Shown here: piece after piece, positions 7,878 through 16,866 of the stretch
How the letters are laid out: every line of letters starts with the position of its first letter
How positions within the stretch are numbered: the first letter of the stretch is position 1
Assembly: GCF_003574445.1 (NCBI RefSeq)
Contig: NZ_KZ984553.1
Span: forward strand, 248,001-312,000
Direction: 5' to 3'
Source: Streptomyces sp. YIM 130001
GTDB lineage: Bacteria > Actinomycetota > Actinomycetes > Streptomycetales > Streptomycetaceae
Length of the DNA: 64,000 nucleotides
The notes under the pieces: generated by a model
Database searches by the model: none
Told to the model about the DNA's origin: nothing
The model's input: only the letters and a program-made list of their open reading frames with translations
Translations under genes and position numbers: made by a program

Positions 7878-8225
7878 TCAGCGGTGACCGACCACGTTGA
7901 TCACCTTGCCGTTGGGGTCGCGGACGAAGAAGCGGCGTACGCCCCACTCCTCGTCCTGCAGCGGGTGCACGATCTCGGCGCCGGTCCCGCCCAGCGCCTC
8001 GTAGGCCGCGTCCACGTCCTCGACCTCGATGCTGATGTCGGGCACGACGGGCGCGGTCGCGTCGTGCGTCATGAAGGTGACCTGGGCCGTGGGGTTGGAC
8101 GGCGAGGCGTAGGTGATGACCCAGCCCAGGTCCATCACCTCCTCGAAGCCGAGACGGTTGTAGAAGTCCTTGCTCTCCTGGACGGCCTCGGTCCGGATGT
8201 CGGGCATGACCCGGCGGATCGTCAT
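7878..8225 (-). CDS. VOC (glyoxalase/bleomycin-resistance fold) family protein
   Basis: 115 residues, a single vicinal-oxygen-chelate domain: RRVMPDIRTEAVQESKDFYNRLGFE at the N-terminus, DISIEVEDVDAAYEALGGTGAEI in the middle and VRRFFVRDPNGKVINVVGH at the end. VOC proteins of this size are lyases, dioxygenases or binding proteins; the substrate here cannot be read. The start is ATG at 8225 with AGGAGC upstream. In-frame codons further upstream add an unconserved Arg-rich stretch. It is convergent with the peptide operon, ending ten bases from it. Confidence 0.88.
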   Translation of the reverse strand: MTIRRVMPDIRTEAVQESKDFYNRLGFEEVMDLGWVITYASPSNPTAQVTFMTHDATAPVVPDISIEVEDVDAAYEALGGTGAEIVHPLQDEEWGVRRFFVRDPNGKVINVVGHR

Positions 8226-8335
8226 GACCACCGCTCCTCGTCTCTCACGGCACTTCGGACGTGTCCGATTGTGGCCGATCACGTTTGCTCGGGGTGGGCC
8301 GAGGCTCCGCCGCTCGGCGTCAGGGCCGGCCGGGC

Positions 8336-11300
8336 TCACACGCGCTTCAGAAGCACCTCAAGCGCAGCCGAGGGCCGCAGCAGCACCGGCCCGAGCAGAC
8401 CGGAATCGACCGTCTCGCCCCGCGTATTGGCCCCTGTGTTGACGACCTTGACCCGCACGGTGTTCCGGCCCGCGCGCAGCGCCTCGGTGACATCGATCTC
8501 GTACGGCGCCCACAAGCGTGACCCGGCCTGCTTGCCGTTGATCTCGACGTCGGCCACCTCGCGCACCTTGCCCAGGTCCAGGACCCAACTCCTCTCCTTT
8601 GCAAGGGACTTGGCGTCCAGATCGAAGGTCTTCTGGTAGACGGCCGCTCCCGAGTACTCGGGGTCGAGTTCCGTCCATGAGCCCAGCGGCCGGGTGAGCC
8701 GCTCGGCGCCGTCCCGGTCGAAGCGGAAGTCCCAGTCGCCGTCGAGCGGTACGGCGCCGAGCGGGTCGGCCGCCTCCGCGCCGCCCTCGAAGCGACGGGT
8801 CCCGTCGGTCGCGGCCACGGTGACCGCGCCCGGCTCGCTGACTCGTACGGTGGCCCTGGCGCCTCGTCCGTCCCGGCTTACCTGCTGCACCAAGACGTTG
8901 GACGCCACGGCGTGGACGGGCTCGCGAGCTGCGGCCTTCACCACCACGAGGAGAGTCGCCTTCGGCTCGACGCGCAGCTCCACGGCGGTGCCCTCGGCGT
9001 GTTCGCCCGGGAAGCGGGCGGCGCGCCACACCCCGGCCGGAGTGACCGTGCCGGTGTCCGGGTCCCAGATCTCGGGAACCCCCGAGGCGGGCACGGTGAC
9101 GGTGGCCTGTACCGCCTCGCCGCGTTCGTTGGTCACCACGAAGGCGGTGTCCCGGCCGTGTTCCAGGCGCAGGAAGCGCAGGTCGGTGGTGTGCGGGGAC
9201 ACCACGGCCGCGGCCATACCGGCGTCGGCCGCCGTCCTCGCGGCGGCCGGGGCGTCGGGCACCCGGTGGGCCGTGCCTTCGGCGAACAGCCGGCGCAGGG
9301 CGTGCCGAAGGCCCGCGTCGTCGCCGCCCGCCTCCTGCTCGGGGAGGTCACCGACCGCGATCACCGTGCCACCGCCGGCGGCGAAGCGGCGCAGGGTCTC
9401 GGCCGTGCCGAGGGCGAGCACGGGGGTGCGCGGCAGCACCGCCGCCCGGTAGGCCTGCCGGCCGACCACGAGCCGTGCTCCCTGGGGCCGGGCGTTCACC
9501 CTGAGCATGGGGTCCTTGTCCAGCGCACCCTCGTCGAGCAGGTCGAAGTCGATCTGGCGGTCCTCGAGTGCGTGGGCGGCGGCGGTGAAATCCTTGTCGA
9601 GTCGGTCGGCCCGGTCGGAGTCCTGAAGGCATTCGGCCGCCCGTTGCGGCTGGATGACCGCCGTGTACGCGCGCGCCGGGGCCCGGCAGGCTTCCATCAG
9701 CCGTCCGATCCAGTCGTTGAGCGGTCCCGAGGCGTCCCACCACGGGTTCACCTGCTGGAACGGCGGCGGGTAGACGATCTCCTCCTCGTCGCTGAAACTC
9801 GCGTGCAGCAGCGCCTGGTTCACGCCGCGGACCGCGAACGCGCCGATGACCTCGCGGGTCAGCGCCGGGGTGACCGACCATCCGGTGCCGCCCATGGCTT
9901 CGAGATAGACCCGGTCCTTGCCGAGCTGGTGGGCGGCGCTGGCCGGCCAGCGGGGCAGCATGCGGTGATAGCCGAGCTGGTAGTGGTCGAAGATCAGGTC
10001 GGTTCCCGGGTTCTGCGCCCACTGATGGGTGGTGTTCATGTTGCCGGAGTTGCGCAGTTGTTCCGCCGGGCCGTACTCGTCCCACAGAGGGTTGGAGATG
10101 AGCCGGAGCCCCTTCTCGTCCATCCACGCCCCCTGCCGCCGGTAGTACGCGGCGGAGAAGCGGTTGGACACCGCACGCCAGAACACCCCGCGCAGCCGCA
10201 GGCCTTCGGCCCCCAGGTCGTCGTGCACGGCGCTCAGGACCGGCCCGATGCGTACACCGAGCCGTTCGAGCTCCCCGTCCAGGGACGCCGACCACGGCAC
10301 GGCGTTGAGTACGCGGCCCGAGGCGAGGTAGGGCTCGTCGTCGGCGAAGCCGCGCAGCACCTCGCCGACGGCCCAGGGGAAGCGGCGGATGTACTCGCCG
10401 GGCACGGTGTCGAGGAACAGGTCGACGGCCTTGTCGTCGAGCAGGTCCAGGTAATGGTGCGCCTCGCCGGGCCCCTGTGCCAGTTCCTGCAGCGGGAAGA
10501 GGTCGACCTGCCACTCCCCCGCAGGTGCCTTCCACGCGTCGCCCGCTCGGGCCGCTTCGGTGAGGTCGATCAGGTCGTCGGGGGACGTCGAGCCGCGCGG
10601 ACGGGCTGCCGCGGCGACCAGTGGGGCGGGGTCCGCGAGCGCAAAGCCGTCGAGGGCCTTCGGGTCGTCGAAGGTCTGGCTGTACAGCTCCTTGCCGTCG
10701 GGCTCGTGCACGCTCAAGGTGTCCCAGCTGGAACGCTGGCCGGCGGTGGCCCGTACGCCGACCCGCCCGGCGCCCGGGGAAATGTCCTCGACCGGCGCCA
10801 ACTCCGCACCGTCCAGCGCCAGATGCATCCGTGTGGCACGCAGCTTCACGGTCAGCGCGTGGTCCGTCGCAGGGTCGAAGCCGTCGACCGGCTTCCCCTC
10901 GCGTACGAGGTCGAAGTGTGCGTCCCGTTGCCGCCACACGTCGACGGCGCCGTTCGCGCGTAGTTCGACGAGGAGCCCTTCGGACTCGTCGGGGCTGCGC
11001 ACCACGAGTCCGGCCGTGATCGCGTCGATCCGCAGGGTGGCGCGTACGTCGTAGTCGCTCCAGCCGGAACCGTCGCGCAGCAGGGTGATGCCGTCGTGCG
11101 CGGCCGAGTCGACCACCAGGCGACCACCGTTGACCGCGAGGCGCCGGGCGACGAGTGGCACGGTGGAGCCTCCGGGGACGGAGATTCGTGCGCGTCCGAC
11201 TCCCTTCACGCCGTGTTCGGGCCGCGGCGGGAGTTCGCGGTCGCCCACCCGGCCGCCGCCGACGACGAGGCCCGCCGCCCGGCCGCTGGGGAAGTAGTCG

Positions 11301-11719
11301 TCGTTGAACAACCACAGGTGCATACCGTGGCGTTGAGCCTCACGGAGAGTGAATCCGATGACCGAGAACCACTCCTCGCTGAAGAACGCCGGCCGCAACT
11401 CCTCGGTCTGGAAAGGGAAGACGAGTACCTCCCGTACGCCCTTGTCCCGCATGTCGGCGAGTTGGGTCCGCACGAGCTCGTCGGTGACCGTGCCGTTCCA
11501 GAACCACAGGACGGTGGGCCGGCTGTCCGCGCGAGGCTCGGCGAACCGGCCGGCCGGCGAACCCCTGTCGGCGACCGGCACGGCGACGGCCCGCCCTGCC
11601 GCGGCCGGCAGGGCGCCGGCGGTGAGAGCCGCGGCGCCCAAGAGCGTGAGCAGCGTGCGCCGGGACGGGGCGGGACCTTGACCGGTGGTGACGATCTGCA
11701 CAGGCGGGATGTCGTTCAA
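8336..11719 (-). CDS. Tat-exported GH106-like alpha-L-rhamnosidase
   Basis: About 1127 residues. The N-terminus has a twin-arginine signal (SRRTLLTLLGAAALTAGALP, Arg20-Arg21) and an Ala-rich h-region. The mature start RPTVLWFWNGTVTDELVRTQLADM matches the conserved opening of glycoside hydrolase family 106. The C-terminus carries a GH2-type galactose-binding-like domain (LDGDWDFRFDRD…YQKTFDL…INGKQAG). GH106 enzymes remove terminal L-rhamnose from plant polysaccharides and glycosides; here the enzyme would act outside the cell. I chose TTG 11719, preceded by GAGGAGC. A LacI-type box lies about 150 bases upstream, linking it to the sugar locus next door. Confidence 0.85.
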   Translation of the reverse strand: MNDIPPVQIVTTGQGPAPSRRTLLTLLGAAALTAGALPAAAGRAVAVPVADRGSPAGRFAEPRADSRPTVLWFWNGTVTDELVRTQLADMRDKGVREVLVFPFQTEELRPAFFSEEWFSVIGFTLREAQRHGMHLWLFNDDYFPSGRAAGLVVGGGRVGDRELPPRPEHGVKGVGRARISVPGGSTVPLVARRLAVNGGRLVVDSAAHDGITLLRDGSGWSDYDVRATLRIDAITAGLVVRSPDESEGLLVELRANGAVDVWRQRDAHFDLVREGKPVDGFDPATDHALTVKLRATRMHLALDGAELAPVEDISPGAGRVGVRATAGQRSSWDTLSVHEPDGKELYSQTFDDPKALDGFALADPAPLVAAAARPRGSTSPDDLIDLTEAARAGDAWKAPAGEWQVDLFPLQELAQGPGEAHHYLDLLDDKAVDLFLDTVPGEYIRRFPWAVGEVLRGFADDEPYLASGRVLNAVPWSASLDGELERLGVRIGPVLSAVHDDLGAEGLRLRGVFWRAVSNRFSAAYYRRQGAWMDEKGLRLISNPLWDEYGPAEQLRNSGNMNTTHQWAQNPGTDLIFDHYQLGYHRMLPRWPASAAHQLGKDRVYLEAMGGTGWSVTPALTREVIGAFAVRGVNQALLHASFSDEEEIVYPPPFQQVNPWWDASGPLNDWIGRLMEACRAPARAYTAVIQPQRAAECLQDSDRADRLDKDFTAAAHALEDRQIDFDLLDEGALDKDPMLRVNARPQGARLVVGRQAYRAAVLPRTPVLALGTAETLRRFAAGGGTVIAVGDLPEQEAGGDDAGLRHALRRLFAEGTAHRVPDAPAAARTAADAGMAAAVVSPHTTDLRFLRLEHGRDTAFVVTNERGEAVQATVTVPASGVPEIWDPDTGTVTPAGVWRAARFPGEHAEGTAVELRVEPKATLLVVVKAAAREPVHAVASNVLVQQVSRDGRGARATVRVSEPGAVTVAATDGTRRFEGGAEAADPLGAVPLDGDWDFRFDRDGAERLTRPLGSWTELDPEYSGAAVYQKTFDLDAKSLAKERSWVLDLGKVREVADVEINGKQAGSRLWAPYEIDVTEALRAGRNTVRVKVVNTGANTRGETVDSGLLGPVLLRPSAALEVLLKRV

Positions 11720-12150
11720 CGTTGCTCCTCGACGGTGAGGGGGCCGGGGCGGGAGGCGCCCTGCGGGCACACACGGGCAGGCGTCGTCCGGGGCCTTCGG
11801 GCAGACACGAGAGGGCGGACACGGAGAGCCGGCACGCAGAGCGGCAGCGGGTCACCCACTCGGCTTTGAAACGTTTTACGGGACCATAGGGGCGGAGCGC
11901 GACGCCGTCAACGGGAAGGCCGCAGCCCGGGCGATCGGCGTCGGAGGCGGGCTCGTCGCGTCCGGACCGGGCGCCCAATCACCTTCAGGGCTCGCCTATT
12001 TGACGACACGTCAAACTCTTGCCGCGCGCCTCGCGACCGACTCGCGAAAGCAGACCACGCCGCGCGCACGAGCAGCTCCGACGACCCGACGGGCGACGGC
12101 AAGAGGGCCACGCGTCCCGCCTCCCGGCGGCGGCCGACCGCCGCGTTAGG
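11720..12150. other. Divergent promoter region, rhamnosidase / LacI regulator
   Basis: About 430 bases between the rhamnosidase (minus) and lacI-type (plus) starts. It contains a LacI-type box at 11866-11879. An in-frame extension of the regulator up to 12019 is Arg-rich and unconserved, so I leave it out of the gene. No further element recognised. Confidence 0.6.
11866..11879. promoter_or_regulatory. LacI-type operator, site 1 of 4
   Basis: TTGAAACGTTTTAC, centred on CG, closely matches the perfect palindrome at 15257-15270 and the general LacI-family half-site AAACG. It lies upstream of the rhamnosidase gene, between it and the LacI regulator. Confidence 0.7.
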
Positions 12151-13299
12151 GTGAGCAGCCGTACGGTGGGCGAGCACCTGGGGCTGACGGAATTGACGAA
12201 GACCGGCGACGGAACGGCCGACGGGCAACGCCCCGCACGTATCCAGGACGTCGCCGCGGCGGCAGGTGTCTCGGTGGCGACGGTGTCGAACGTGCTCAAC
12301 CGTCCCGGACGCGTCACCGCGGAGACATCGGCGCGCGTCCTCACGGCGGTCCGCGAGCTGGACTACGTGGCCCACCCCGGCGCGTCCGGACTGCGCAGCG
12401 GCCGGACGCGCTCCCTCGGCCTGGTGGTACCCGACATCGTGAACTCCTTCTACGCCCGTATCGCGGGCGGCGCGGCCGACGCGGCGTACGAACGCGGCTA
12501 CGCGCTGACGCTGTGCCACAGCGGGGACGATCCGCAGCGCGAGCGGGCCTACTTCGACCTGCTCGCCGACCAGCGGACCACCGGGGTGGTCGTGGTGCCG
12601 ATGGCCGCCGACCCCGACCGACTCGCCCGGTTGCGCCGACGCGGCATCCCCCTGGTCACCACCGACCGTACGGGCCCGGTCTCGGACGGGTGCTCGGTGG
12701 CCGTCGACGACGTGCACGGCGGCCGGGTGGCCGTCGGACAACTCCTGGCCGACCGCACCCAGCAGACGGCCCCTTCGGGCGAGCGGGCCGACCCGGACAC
12801 CCCGGACGACTCGGCGGCCCCGGTCCGCGAACCATCGGTCGTGGTGGTCAACGGCAGCCGGGACATCCAGCAGTGCGCCGACCGCTACCGCGGCGCCGAA
12901 GAAGCCGTCGCAAGCCGACTCGGAGCGCATCTGAGGGAGTTGGTCGTCCCGACGATGACGGTGGCATCCGGAGAGGCAGCGGGACGGGAACTCGCCGCGT
13001 CCCCGGCGCTGCCCACCGCGGCGTTCTGCACCAACGACTACCTGGCCGTCGGCCTGATCCGCGGCCTGCAGGCGCACGGCGTACGAGTCCCCGAGGATGT
13101 GCGCGTGGCCGGATACGGAGACCTCGAGGTCGCGACTCTGTCGGACCTGCCGCTGACCACGATCCGCCAGCCCGTCGAGGAGTTGGGGCGCACAGCCGTC
13201 GATCTGCTCCTGGACGAGGTGGAGGCGGCGCCGGGCGGCCACGCGCACACCTCCCGGGTCTTCTCCCCCACCCTCGTGGTCCGCGATTCGGCCCCCTGA
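12151..13299 (+). CDS. LacI-family repressor of the L-sugar locus
   Basis: About 382 residues from GTG 12151 (GTG 12166 is also possible). A LacI HTH is seen at RIQDVAAAAGVSVATVSNVLN, followed by the hinge and a periplasmic-binding-like ligand domain (SLGLVVPDIVNSFYARIAGGAADAAYERG … TAAFCTNDYLAVGLIRGL … PLTTIRQPVEELG). Such proteins bind a sugar or sugar phosphate and release DNA. Four AAACG-centred boxes around it (11866, 13403, 13544, 15257) are its likely targets. It lies divergent to the rhamnosidase and ahead of the transporter and isomerase genes. An insertion with SGERADPDTPDDSAAPVREPS near the middle is low complexity and unusual. Confidence 0.92.
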   Translation: MSSRTVGEHLGLTELTKTGDGTADGQRPARIQDVAAAAGVSVATVSNVLNRPGRVTAETSARVLTAVRELDYVAHPGASGLRSGRTRSLGLVVPDIVNSFYARIAGGAADAAYERGYALTLCHSGDDPQRERAYFDLLADQRTTGVVVVPMAADPDRLARLRRRGIPLVTTDRTGPVSDGCSVAVDDVHGGRVAVGQLLADRTQQTAPSGERADPDTPDDSAAPVREPSVVVVNGSRDIQQCADRYRGAEEAVASRLGAHLRELVVPTMTVASGEAAGRELAASPALPTAAFCTNDYLAVGLIRGLQAHGVRVPEDVRVAGYGDLEVATLSDLPLTTIRQPVEELGRTAVDLLLDEVEAAPGGHAHTSRVFSPTLVVRDSAP

Positions 13300-13352
13300 G
13301 GCCGCGACACGTAAGCGCCGGCGAACGGCAGTCGACGCACACGGCAGCCGAC

Positions 13353-13400
13353 GCAGTCGCAGTCGCAGTCGCAGTCGCAGTCGCAGTCGCAGTCGCAGTC
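13353..13400 (+). repeat. Eight perfect copies of GCAGTC
   Basis: Forty-eight bases of uninterrupted 6-bp repeat in non-coding DNA. It ends two bases before a LacI-type box, so changes in copy number would shift the spacing between that box and whatever lies upstream. Confidence 0.97.
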
Positions 13401-13402
13401 GA

Positions 13403-13416
13403 CTGAAACGTATCAA
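13403..13416. promoter_or_regulatory. LacI-type operator, site 2 of 4
   Basis: CTGAAACGTATCAA, an imperfect palindrome around CG (TGAAACG / TATCA) sharing the AAACG core with the other three sites of this locus. It lies downstream of the regulator gene and upstream of the transporter. Confidence 0.55.
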
Positions 13417-13543
13417 CCAGTCGTGGATTTCAGCCTCATGGGACCCGAGCCGACCAGCAGTCCCGAGCCGCAACAGCCCACCGATCTGCAACTCACCCCT
13501 TGTTTTCCGGCGGTCCACATGGCAGCGTCGCCGATCGCGGATT

Positions 13544-13555
13544 TGAAACGCTTCA
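13544..13555. promoter_or_regulatory. LacI-type operator, site 3 of 4
   Basis: TGAAACGCTTCA, a near-perfect 12-bp palindrome (one mismatched pair at the centre) of the classical LacI/GalR type, about 275 bases before the transporter start. Confidence 0.65.
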
Positions 13556-13681
13556 TTCGACGCGCCGGAACGCCCGGGCGTGACGTGCCCGCAGCGGCGT
13601 AGCGCTACGGCGGCCCCGACGGCCGGGGGGGCCGCTCACCGACGGGGACGCGCGCTCGCCGCCGCGTCACCGCCGCAACCG

Positions 13682-13737
13682 GACCACCGGACGCCGACCA
13701 CCGGACGCCGACCACCGATCGCCGACCACCGAGGGCC
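13682..13737 (+). repeat. Four tandem copies of a 14-bp repeat
   Basis: Units GACCACCGGACGCC (twice), GACCACCGATCGCC and GACCACCGAGGGCC follow without spacing in the leader of the MFS transporter gene. The last copies have diverged. Confidence 0.9.
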
Positions 13738-13830
13738 CCGGACCGACCGACCGGGCAAGCCCCTGATCCACCCACGGCTGGGCAGCCGGCCGGCCCTTCC
13801 CACCCGTTCACTGCTGAGAGGGCAGCCACG

Positions 13831-15168
13831 ATGCGATTCGGGAGCAAGGAAACCAAAGGCTGGAAGGCGACCATCTCCGTCGCCATGTCCAACTACATCG
13901 AGGCGGGTTCGATCATCGCGATCGCCACCAGCCTCACCCTGTGGCAGGACCGTTTCGGCATCGACGACTTCGCCGTCGGCCTGCTCGCCGCGATCAGCTC
14001 CAACGCCTTCGGCGCGGCCGTCGGCGCCGCGATAGGCGGCCCGCTGTGCGACCGCTACGGCCGGAAGTTCATCTACACCTACGACCTCATGCTGTACATG
14101 TTCGGCGTTCTCCTCGCCGCCTTCGCGGTGAGCTACGGCATGCTCCTCGTCGCCTTCCTGATCACCGGCGTCGCGGTGGGCGCGGGCGTGCCCGCATCAT
14201 GGACCTACATCGCCGAGGAAGCCCCGCCCGACCAGCGCGCCAAGCACGTCGGAACGGCCCAACTGGCCTGGTCCATGGGCCCGGTGATCGGATTTCTGCT
14301 CGCGGTGCTCCTCACCGGACCGCTCGGGCTGACAGGGAGCCGGATCATCTTCCTGCACTTGTTCGTGGTCGCCTTCGTCGTCTGGTACATCCGCCAGGGT
14401 CTGAGCGAATCGGCACGGTGGAAGGCCAGCCGGGCGAACTCGGGAACGGGCCGCAAACGCGGCCTTCGGGAGCTCTTCTCCCGCCGCCCCAACGTCAAGG
14501 CCCTGCTGTTCCTCTTCGGCATCTACGGCTTCTGGGGCGTCGTCGCGGGACAGATGGGGATCTTCATGCCCCGGGTGTACGAGTCCGCGGGCGTCGAAAG
14601 CGCCGCGGGCCAGAACCTGCTGCAGGTGCTGATGTGGTCCGTCACCGTACTGGCCACCTATTTCGGCTTCATGCAGCTGGGCGACCGCGTCAGCCGGCGG
14701 CTGCTGTACGTCGTGGGAGCCGTGCCCGGCATCGTCGCCTGGGTACTGCTGGTGTTCGTGGACGCTTCGCTGCCGGTGCTCCTCCTGTTCGCGGTGTGCT
14801 GGGGAGTTTCGGCGGGGCTCGGCTCACAGGCGTTCTACGCGGTGTGGACCAGCGAGCTGTTCGCCACGCCGTACCGCGCCGGTGCCCAAGGCGTGCTGTT
14901 CTTCGCCGCGCGGGTGTCCATCGGCCTGCTCAGCTACTACTTCCCGACCATGCTCGACGACCAGGGTGTGTCCGCCGTCGGTCTGGTCATGATCGGCCTG
15001 CTCGTGCTCTCCCTGGCCATCGGCGCGGTGTGGGCACCGCGCACCCAGGGGCGGACGCTGGAGGAGATCGAGATCGAGCGCTACGGCGCCGTGCTCTCCG
15101 CGCACGCGGCGGAGGACCTCCCCCGGGAACCCCGGACCGCGGACGTCGGCCCGCCGCGCACCCGCTGA
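13831..15168 (+). CDS. MFS sugar transporter
   Basis: 445 residues with twelve predicted membrane segments. The loop GGPLCDRYGRKFIYTYD after TM2 is the MFS motif G-x-x-x-D-R-x-G-R-[KR] typical of sugar porters and metabolite:H+ symporters. ESARWKASR before the central loop resembles the PESPRWL motif. The C-terminus is soluble (RTLEEIEIERYG). It should import the sugar released by the extracellular rhamnosidase. A GAGAGGG ribosome site sits upstream of ATG 13831. It lies between a LacI regulator and an isomerase gene and carries LacI-type boxes in its leader. Confidence 0.88.
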   Translation: MRFGSKETKGWKATISVAMSNYIEAGSIIAIATSLTLWQDRFGIDDFAVGLLAAISSNAFGAAVGAAIGGPLCDRYGRKFIYTYDLMLYMFGVLLAAFAVSYGMLLVAFLITGVAVGAGVPASWTYIAEEAPPDQRAKHVGTAQLAWSMGPVIGFLLAVLLTGPLGLTGSRIIFLHLFVVAFVVWYIRQGLSESARWKASRANSGTGRKRGLRELFSRRPNVKALLFLFGIYGFWGVVAGQMGIFMPRVYESAGVESAAGQNLLQVLMWSVTVLATYFGFMQLGDRVSRRLLYVVGAVPGIVAWVLLVFVDASLPVLLLFAVCWGVSAGLGSQAFYAVWTSELFATPYRAGAQGVLFFAARVSIGLLSYYFPTMLDDQGVSAVGLVMIGLLVLSLAIGAVWAPRTQGRTLEEIEIERYGAVLSAHAAEDLPREPRTADVGPPRTR

Positions 15169-15213
15169 GACCGAGCCGTCGGCCGGGCGGCAAGTGCGGG
15201 CGTCCCGCGCCTC

Positions 15214-15242
15214 TTGACGCCCGGTCACGGCCGCCCTACGGT
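15214..15242 (+). promoter_or_regulatory. Sigma-70-type promoter of the isomerase gene
   Basis: TTGACG (15214-15219), a 17-base spacer, then TACGGT (15237-15242). It is followed at once by a perfect LacI-type operator at 15257-15270, a placement where a bound repressor would block initiation. Confidence 0.65.
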
Positions 15243-15256
15243 TCCCCGACATCGGC

Positions 15257-15270
15257 GTAAAACGTTTTAC
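15257..15270. promoter_or_regulatory. LacI-type operator, site 4 of 4
   Basis: GTAAAACGTTTTAC, a perfect 14-bp palindrome 15 bases downstream of a promoter -10 box and 47 bases before the isomerase start. This is the best of the four sites in the locus. Confidence 0.8.
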
Positions 15271-15317
15271 ACGCCCGGGTATACACCCCTCACCGGATCC
15301 GCGGACGGAGCAGCCCC

Positions 15318-16769
15318 ATGACGACGGAGACCCCCGCACCCGCTCACCCGGGACTGGCCCGCAGGTCTCCACGACCGACCAGGATCGGGCTCGTCGCAGG
15401 CGGCCTCGGCGCCTACTGGCCCCAGTTCCCCGGCCTGTTGGAGCAACTGCAGGCATCGTCCCGCGAGGTCGCCGACCGCCTGTCCGGCATGGGATGCGAA
15501 GTGGTCGACGTCGGTTTCGTGTCCGACCCCCAGCAGTCCGCCGCAGCCGCAGCGAAGTTGCGGGCAGCCGACTGCGACCTGATCGTCACCTATCTGACGA
15601 CCTATCTGACCGCCTCCATGGTTCTGCCGATCGCACAGCGCAGCGACGCTCCGGTCCTGCTCATCGATCTGCAGCCGACCGCGTCCATGGAGCACGCCAC
15701 GTTCGGCACCGGCGACTGGCTCGCCTACTGCGGCCAGTGTCCGCTGCCGGAGATCGCGAACGTCTTCCGCCGCGCGCGGATCCCCTTCCGCTCGGTGTCG
15801 GGCCACCTGCACGACGCGAACGCCTGGGCGCGCATCACCCGTTGGATCCGGGCCGCCGACGTGCGCGCCGCGATGCGGCACGGTCGGCACGGCCTGATGG
15901 GCCACCTCTACCCCGGCATGCTCGACGTCTCCACCGATCTCACCCTGGTCTCCACCCAGTTGGGCTCGCACGTCGAAGTTCTCGAAATCGACGACCTGCG
16001 CGTCCGCGTGACGGAGGTCGGCGAGCGGCAGGTGAACGACCGGGTGGCCGAGGCCCGCGAGGTGTTCACTCTCGATCCGTCCGTCGTGGAGGACGACCTG
16101 CGCTGGGGAGCCAAGGTGTCGGTCGGCCTGGACCGTCTGATCGACGACTTCGCTCTCGACTCTCTCGCCTACTACCACCGGGGGCTCGACGGCGAGGTGC
16201 ACGAACGCCTGGGCGCGGGCATGATCCTCGGTGCCTCGCTGCTCACCGCCCGCGGGGTTCCCGTGGCCGGTGAGTACGAACTGCGCACCAGCCTGGCCAT
16301 GTTGATGGCCGACAGGCTCGGTGCTGGAGGCTCCTTCACCGAACTTCAGGCACTGAACTTCGACGACAACGTGGTCGAGATGGGCCACGACGGCCCGGCC
16401 CACCTCGCCATCAGCAGTGCCGACCCGCTACTGCGCGGCCTCGGCGTGTACCACGGCAAGCGGGGCTGGGGCGTGAGCGTGGAGTTCGACGTGCGGCACG
16501 GCCCGGTGACCGCCTTCGGCCTCGGGCAGGAGGCGGACGGCAGCTACACGGTGATCGCCTCGGAGGGGGAAGTCGTCCCCGGCCCGCTGCTGCGCATCGG
16601 AAACACCACGTCCCGGGTGGATTTCGGCTGCGATCCCGGCGAGTGGACCGACGCGTGGAGCGCCTCGGGCATCGGCCACCACTGGACCCTGTGTGTCGGC
16701 CACCGTGCCAGGGAACTCCGGGCCGTGGCCGACCTCTTGGAGCTGCCGTTCGTCCACGTCACCGCCTGA
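15318..16769 (+). CDS. L-arabinose/L-fucose isomerase-like protein
   Basis: 483 residues related to the AraA/fucose isomerase fold, about the usual length of AraA. Candidate metal ligands are Glu319 in AGEYELRTSLAM, the His in VEMGHDGPAHLA and the HisHis in GIGHHWTLCVGH near the C-terminus, in the same order as Glu/Glu/His/His of AraA. Such enzymes convert an aldose into a ketose with Mn2+. The LacI box and the neighbouring rhamnosidase and MFS genes point to an L-sugar such as L-rhamnose, L-fucose or L-arabinose. No kinase or aldolase follows in the window, so the rest of the pathway is elsewhere. Which sugar is used is uncertain. Confidence 0.8.
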   Translation: MTTETPAPAHPGLARRSPRPTRIGLVAGGLGAYWPQFPGLLEQLQASSREVADRLSGMGCEVVDVGFVSDPQQSAAAAAKLRAADCDLIVTYLTTYLTASMVLPIAQRSDAPVLLIDLQPTASMEHATFGTGDWLAYCGQCPLPEIANVFRRARIPFRSVSGHLHDANAWARITRWIRAADVRAAMRHGRHGLMGHLYPGMLDVSTDLTLVSTQLGSHVEVLEIDDLRVRVTEVGERQVNDRVAEAREVFTLDPSVVEDDLRWGAKVSVGLDRLIDDFALDSLAYYHRGLDGEVHERLGAGMILGASLLTARGVPVAGEYELRTSLAMLMADRLGAGGSFTELQALNFDDNVVEMGHDGPAHLAISSADPLLRGLGVYHGKRGWGVSVEFDVRHGPVTAFGLGQEADGSYTVIASEGEVVPGPLLRIGNTTSRVDFGCDPGEWTDAWSASGIGHHWTLCVGHRARELRAVADLLELPFVHVTA

Positions 16770-16823
16770 GGCCCCTGCTGTACGACGACGGAATGTCGCG
16801 ACCGCGCCCCGCCTCAAGCTCCT

Positions 16824-16847
16824 CCCGTACGAACGCGAATGTACGGG
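16824..16847. terminator. Hairpin between convergent genes
   Basis: CCCGTAC (16824-16830), a 10-base loop, then GTACGGG (16841-16847). It lies between the convergent isomerase and SDR genes and may end transcription from both sides. Confidence 0.5.
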
Positions 16848-16866
16848 CACACGCCGGGTGGCACCC

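Larger units (their letters stand above)
13300..13830. other. Intergenic region of 531 bases with repeats and two operators
   Basis: No gene supported. It holds a hexanucleotide tandem repeat (13353-13400), two LacI-type boxes (13403-13416 and 13544-13555) and a 14-bp tandem repeat (13682-13737). This is presumably the regulated leader of the MFS transporter gene. Confidence 0.7.

Noticed and set aside
8912..10963. 683-codon open frame on the plus strand
   Set aside because: Antisense to the GH106-like gene; Arg/Gly/Val-rich with no domain. A frame kept open by high GC at third positions.
13353..13400. Repeat considered as a CRISPR array or attachment site
   Set aside because: Pure 6-bp repeat without spacers; no integrase or tRNA gene nearby.
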